Shown here: positions 6,455 through 7,438 of the stretch, in pieces
Position numbering within the stretch: position 1 is the first letter of the stretch
Layout: every line of letters begins with the position of its first letter
Source of the DNA: Acidobacteriota bacterium
GTDB lineage: Bacteria > Acidobacteriota > Polarisedimenticolia > J045
Length of the DNA stretch: 7,438 bases
Direction: 5' to 3'
NCBI GenBank assembly: GCA_027064265.1
Contig: JAMOQA010000498.1
Coordinates: forward strand, 1 to 7,438
The notes under the pieces: model-generated
What the model was told of the DNA's origin: nothing
Databases searched by the model: none
What the model saw: the letters and a program-made list of their open reading frames with translations, nothing else
Made by a program: the position numbers and the translations under genes

Positions 6455-6614
6455 GTCATCCCCCTGCTACGACGGCACTGGACGTGAGGCTGGCCTAGAC
6501 ATACCGAGAACACAACTCGGAGTCAAGACCAATCATCAAAGCGTGGAAGCGGCAGCAGGATTTCGCCGAAGAGATCAGGAAGTCGCGTCTCGTGTCGATT
6601 GTACCCCCACTGCA
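6455..6614. other. Intergenic region between the TrpF-like and Cys-rich genes
   Basis: This is a 160-base gap, visibly less GC-rich than the rest of the window. Apart from the promoter candidate at 6498-6526 and the ribosome site near 6460-6466, nothing else is well supported. No strong hairpin follows the TrpF-like stop codon at 6615, so read-through transcription into the downstream genes remains possible. Confidence 0.6.
6498..6526 (-). promoter_or_regulatory. Candidate promoter for the Cys-rich/protease pair, with inverted repeat in the spacer
   Basis: On the - strand, TTGACT (6526-6521) matches the -35 consensus at 5 of 6. A 17-nt spacer leads to TATGTC (6503-6498), a weak -10 with the first three bases matching. 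The start would be near 6490, a leader of about 36 nt before the ATG at 6454. The spacer itself is an inverted repeat: CCGAG-AACACAA-CTCGG on the + strand (6504-6520), its arms flush with both promoter boxes, which could be an operator for a dimeric regulator. The only other visible route of transcription is read-through from the TrpF-like gene. Confidence 0.42.
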
Positions 6615-7220
6615 CTAGCCGGAGAGGGCGAGCTTGTTGAGGCGGGCGACGACGGCGAGGCAGCGCTCGAGGGCGTCCAGGTCGACGATGCCGGGGGCGA
6701 AGCGGACCGCGTCGGCGAAGACGACGCCGTGGGGCCGGCCGAGGCGGACGACCGGCTCGACCCCGCCGGCCCCGTCCGGCACCTCGAGCAGGAGAGGCAG
6801 GACCAGGGCGAGGCGCTCGATCCGGCGCCACTCGTAGCGGGTCGCGGAAGAGGTCCCCTCCTTCCGCGGACGCACCCAGGCAGCGTCCGCGTCGTCCGGG
6901 ACCTGGTCCGGGTCGGCCCGCCCGTGGGCGAGGCGCACGATGCGCACGCCCGCCCCCGCCGGGCGCGCCTGCACCGGGTTGGTCACGGCGCCGGCGAACC
7001 CCGCCGGCAGGGGATGCCCCGGGTCGACCAGGGCGAGGCGCAGGACGAGAGGGGGCAACGCGGCGGCGACTTCCGCGGCCCGGTCCGGTGACAGCCGGGG
7101 CGGGTCCCCCTCCCCCACGTGGAGGATCACCCCGTCGACGCCGAGCCGGCCGGCCTCCGCGGCCTGCTGCGGGTCGGCGAGGCCGTAGACGAGGCTCCGC
7201 ACCGGGGCGAGGGAACCCAC
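6615..7220 (-). CDS. TrpF-like (phosphoribosylanthranilate isomerase fold) protein, probably not a functional isomerase
   Basis: A 201-residue protein ending at TAG 6615-6617. The GTG at 7220 has a GGGGA site 8 nt upstream; a GTG at 7202 (codon 7) is a possible alternative start. The overall pattern is that of TrpF: a first strand and turn, SLVYGLADPQQAAEAGRLG, like KICGLT..DA..A...G; then GVDGVILHV for the usual GAD.iGFVF; PRLSPDRAAEV for SPR.vs...A; a GTSSATRYEWRRI segment where GGTG.tfDW is expected; and a C-terminal APGIVDLDALERCLAVV like pGVKD..ki..fi. The length is normal for the family. In known TrpF enzymes the Cys of CGLT is the general base and an Asp in the later LLD strand is the general acid. 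Here the Cys position is Tyr (VYGLA, residue 12) and the Asp strand reads AWVRPR, so the tryptophan-pathway reaction looks unlikely. No other trp gene is nearby. The gene overlaps nothing and starts 14 nt after the upstream stop codon, suggesting an operon with it. Confidence 0.75.
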   Translation of the reverse strand: MGSLAPVRSLVYGLADPQQAAEAGRLGVDGVILHVGEGDPPRLSPDRAAEVAAALPPLVLRLALVDPGHPLPAGFAGAVTNPVQARPAGAGVRIVRLAHGRADPDQVPDDADAAWVRPRKEGTSSATRYEWRRIERLALVLPLLLEVPDGAGGVEPVVRLGRPHGVVFADAVRFAPGIVDLDALERCLAVVARLNKLALSG

Positions 7221-7234
7221 GTGCCGGGTCCCCG

Positions 7235-7438
7235 TCAGCGTCCCTTCACGCGGACCCGCACCTCGATCGGCTGACGCATCTCGACGGTCTGGAACCGCAC
7301 GGTGAAACTCTCGCCGACCAGCTTCCCCTTCGGGTGCGGGAAGTAGATCACGTCGAACATCCAGGACTGGGGGTGCAGCTCGATCCGGTCCCGGACGATC
7401 GCCCGGGACTGGTACTCCCCCTCGGTCACCTGGAGCGG
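7235..7438 (-). CDS. C-terminal end of an unrecognised protein (partial)
   Basis: The frame is open from the right edge to TGA at 7235-7237, giving about 67 residues. A GTG at 7429 could be a start, but the frame stays open to the edge and there is no visible ribosome site in the few bases available, so it is treated as partial. The sequence alternates hydrophobic and charged residues (SRAIVRDRIELHPQSWMFDV, GESFTVRFQTVEM, IEVRVRVKGR), pointing to a beta-rich C-terminus. No family is recognised. It lies 14 nt upstream of the TrpF-like gene on the same strand, so the two are probably co-transcribed. Confidence 0.6.
   Translation of the reverse strand, partial: PLQVTEGEYQSRAIVRDRIELHPQSWMFDVIYFPHPKGKLVGESFTVRFQTVEMRQPIEVRVRVKGR

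Noticed and set aside
6523..6831. A 102-codon - strand frame whose end (NRHETRLPDLFGEILLPLPRFDDWS region) reads like normal protein
   Set aside because: Its first two thirds are an Arg/Pro-rich shadow of the TrpF-like gene, and the protein-like ending lies in the non-coding gap just after that gene's stop. A frameshifted extension is possible, but nothing in TrpF proteins matches this ending and the TrpF-like length is already normal.
6303..7091. A 262-codon + strand frame
   Set aside because: It is antisense to the Cys-rich start, the promoter candidate and most of the TrpF-like gene. The composition is Asp/Gly/Arg-rich without any motif.
1..7438. CRISPR arrays, tRNA/rRNA genes, insertion sequences, attachment sites
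   Set aside because: No regularly spaced repeats, cloverleaf-like segments, transposase motifs or terminal inverted repeats were seen on either strand.

Overview
The window is a GC-rich chromosomal segment, probably from an uncultured bacterium of the Acidobacteriota type (Thermoanaerobaculia or a neighbouring lineage). That placement is an inference. It rests on the high GC content, a protein resembling the acidobacterial 'VWFA-related' family, and secreted proteins ending in an FN3-like tail with a Gly/Glu/Arg-rich stretch and a terminal Cys-Pro. No rRNA, tRNA, CRISPR array, insertion sequence or phage gene was seen. The very long open frames on the opposite strands are a by-product of GC-rich codon use.

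Layout from left to right. (1) Bases 1-896, + strand: the C-terminal part of a secreted protein with an M6/MAM-like beta-sandwich domain and an FN3-like tail, followed by a strong hairpin terminator at 925-961. (2) Bases 1057-3291, - strand: an exported VWFA-related protein. It converges on gene 1, has its own candidate promoter (TTGACC-17-TGGAAT at 3322-3350), and is followed by two compact hairpins at 992-1030. (3) Bases 3396-5864, - strand: a large secreted subtilisin-like (S8) protease with propeptide, intact Asp/His/Asn/Ser residues, two tandem Ig-like domains, thrombospondin type-3 calcium repeats and an FN3-like tail. (4) Bases 5885-6454, - strand: a small cysteine-rich secreted protein of unknown function, 20 nt upstream of the protease and probably co-transcribed with it. 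A candidate promoter at 6498-6526 has an inverted repeat filling its spacer. (5) Bases 6615-7220, - strand: a TrpF-like (phosphoribosylanthranilate isomerase fold) protein that appears to lack both catalytic residues. (6) Bases 7235-7438, - strand: the C-terminal end of an unrecognised protein, probably in an operon with gene 5.

Four of the six genes encode proteins that are, or very probably are, exported, so the segment looks like an envelope/secretome region. The most distinctive unit is genes 3 and 4, a calcium-binding extracellular protease and a cysteine-rich companion. Gene 4, its upstream region and the first codons of gene 3 are visibly less GC-rich than their surroundings. Gene 4 also carries a tetranucleotide repeat in its signal-peptide codons that could in principle cause on/off switching. 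No complete new defence or mobile system is evident. The best candidates for undescribed biology are the protease/Cys-rich pair, the catalytically altered TrpF-like protein, and the C-terminal tail shared by two neighbouring secreted proteins.
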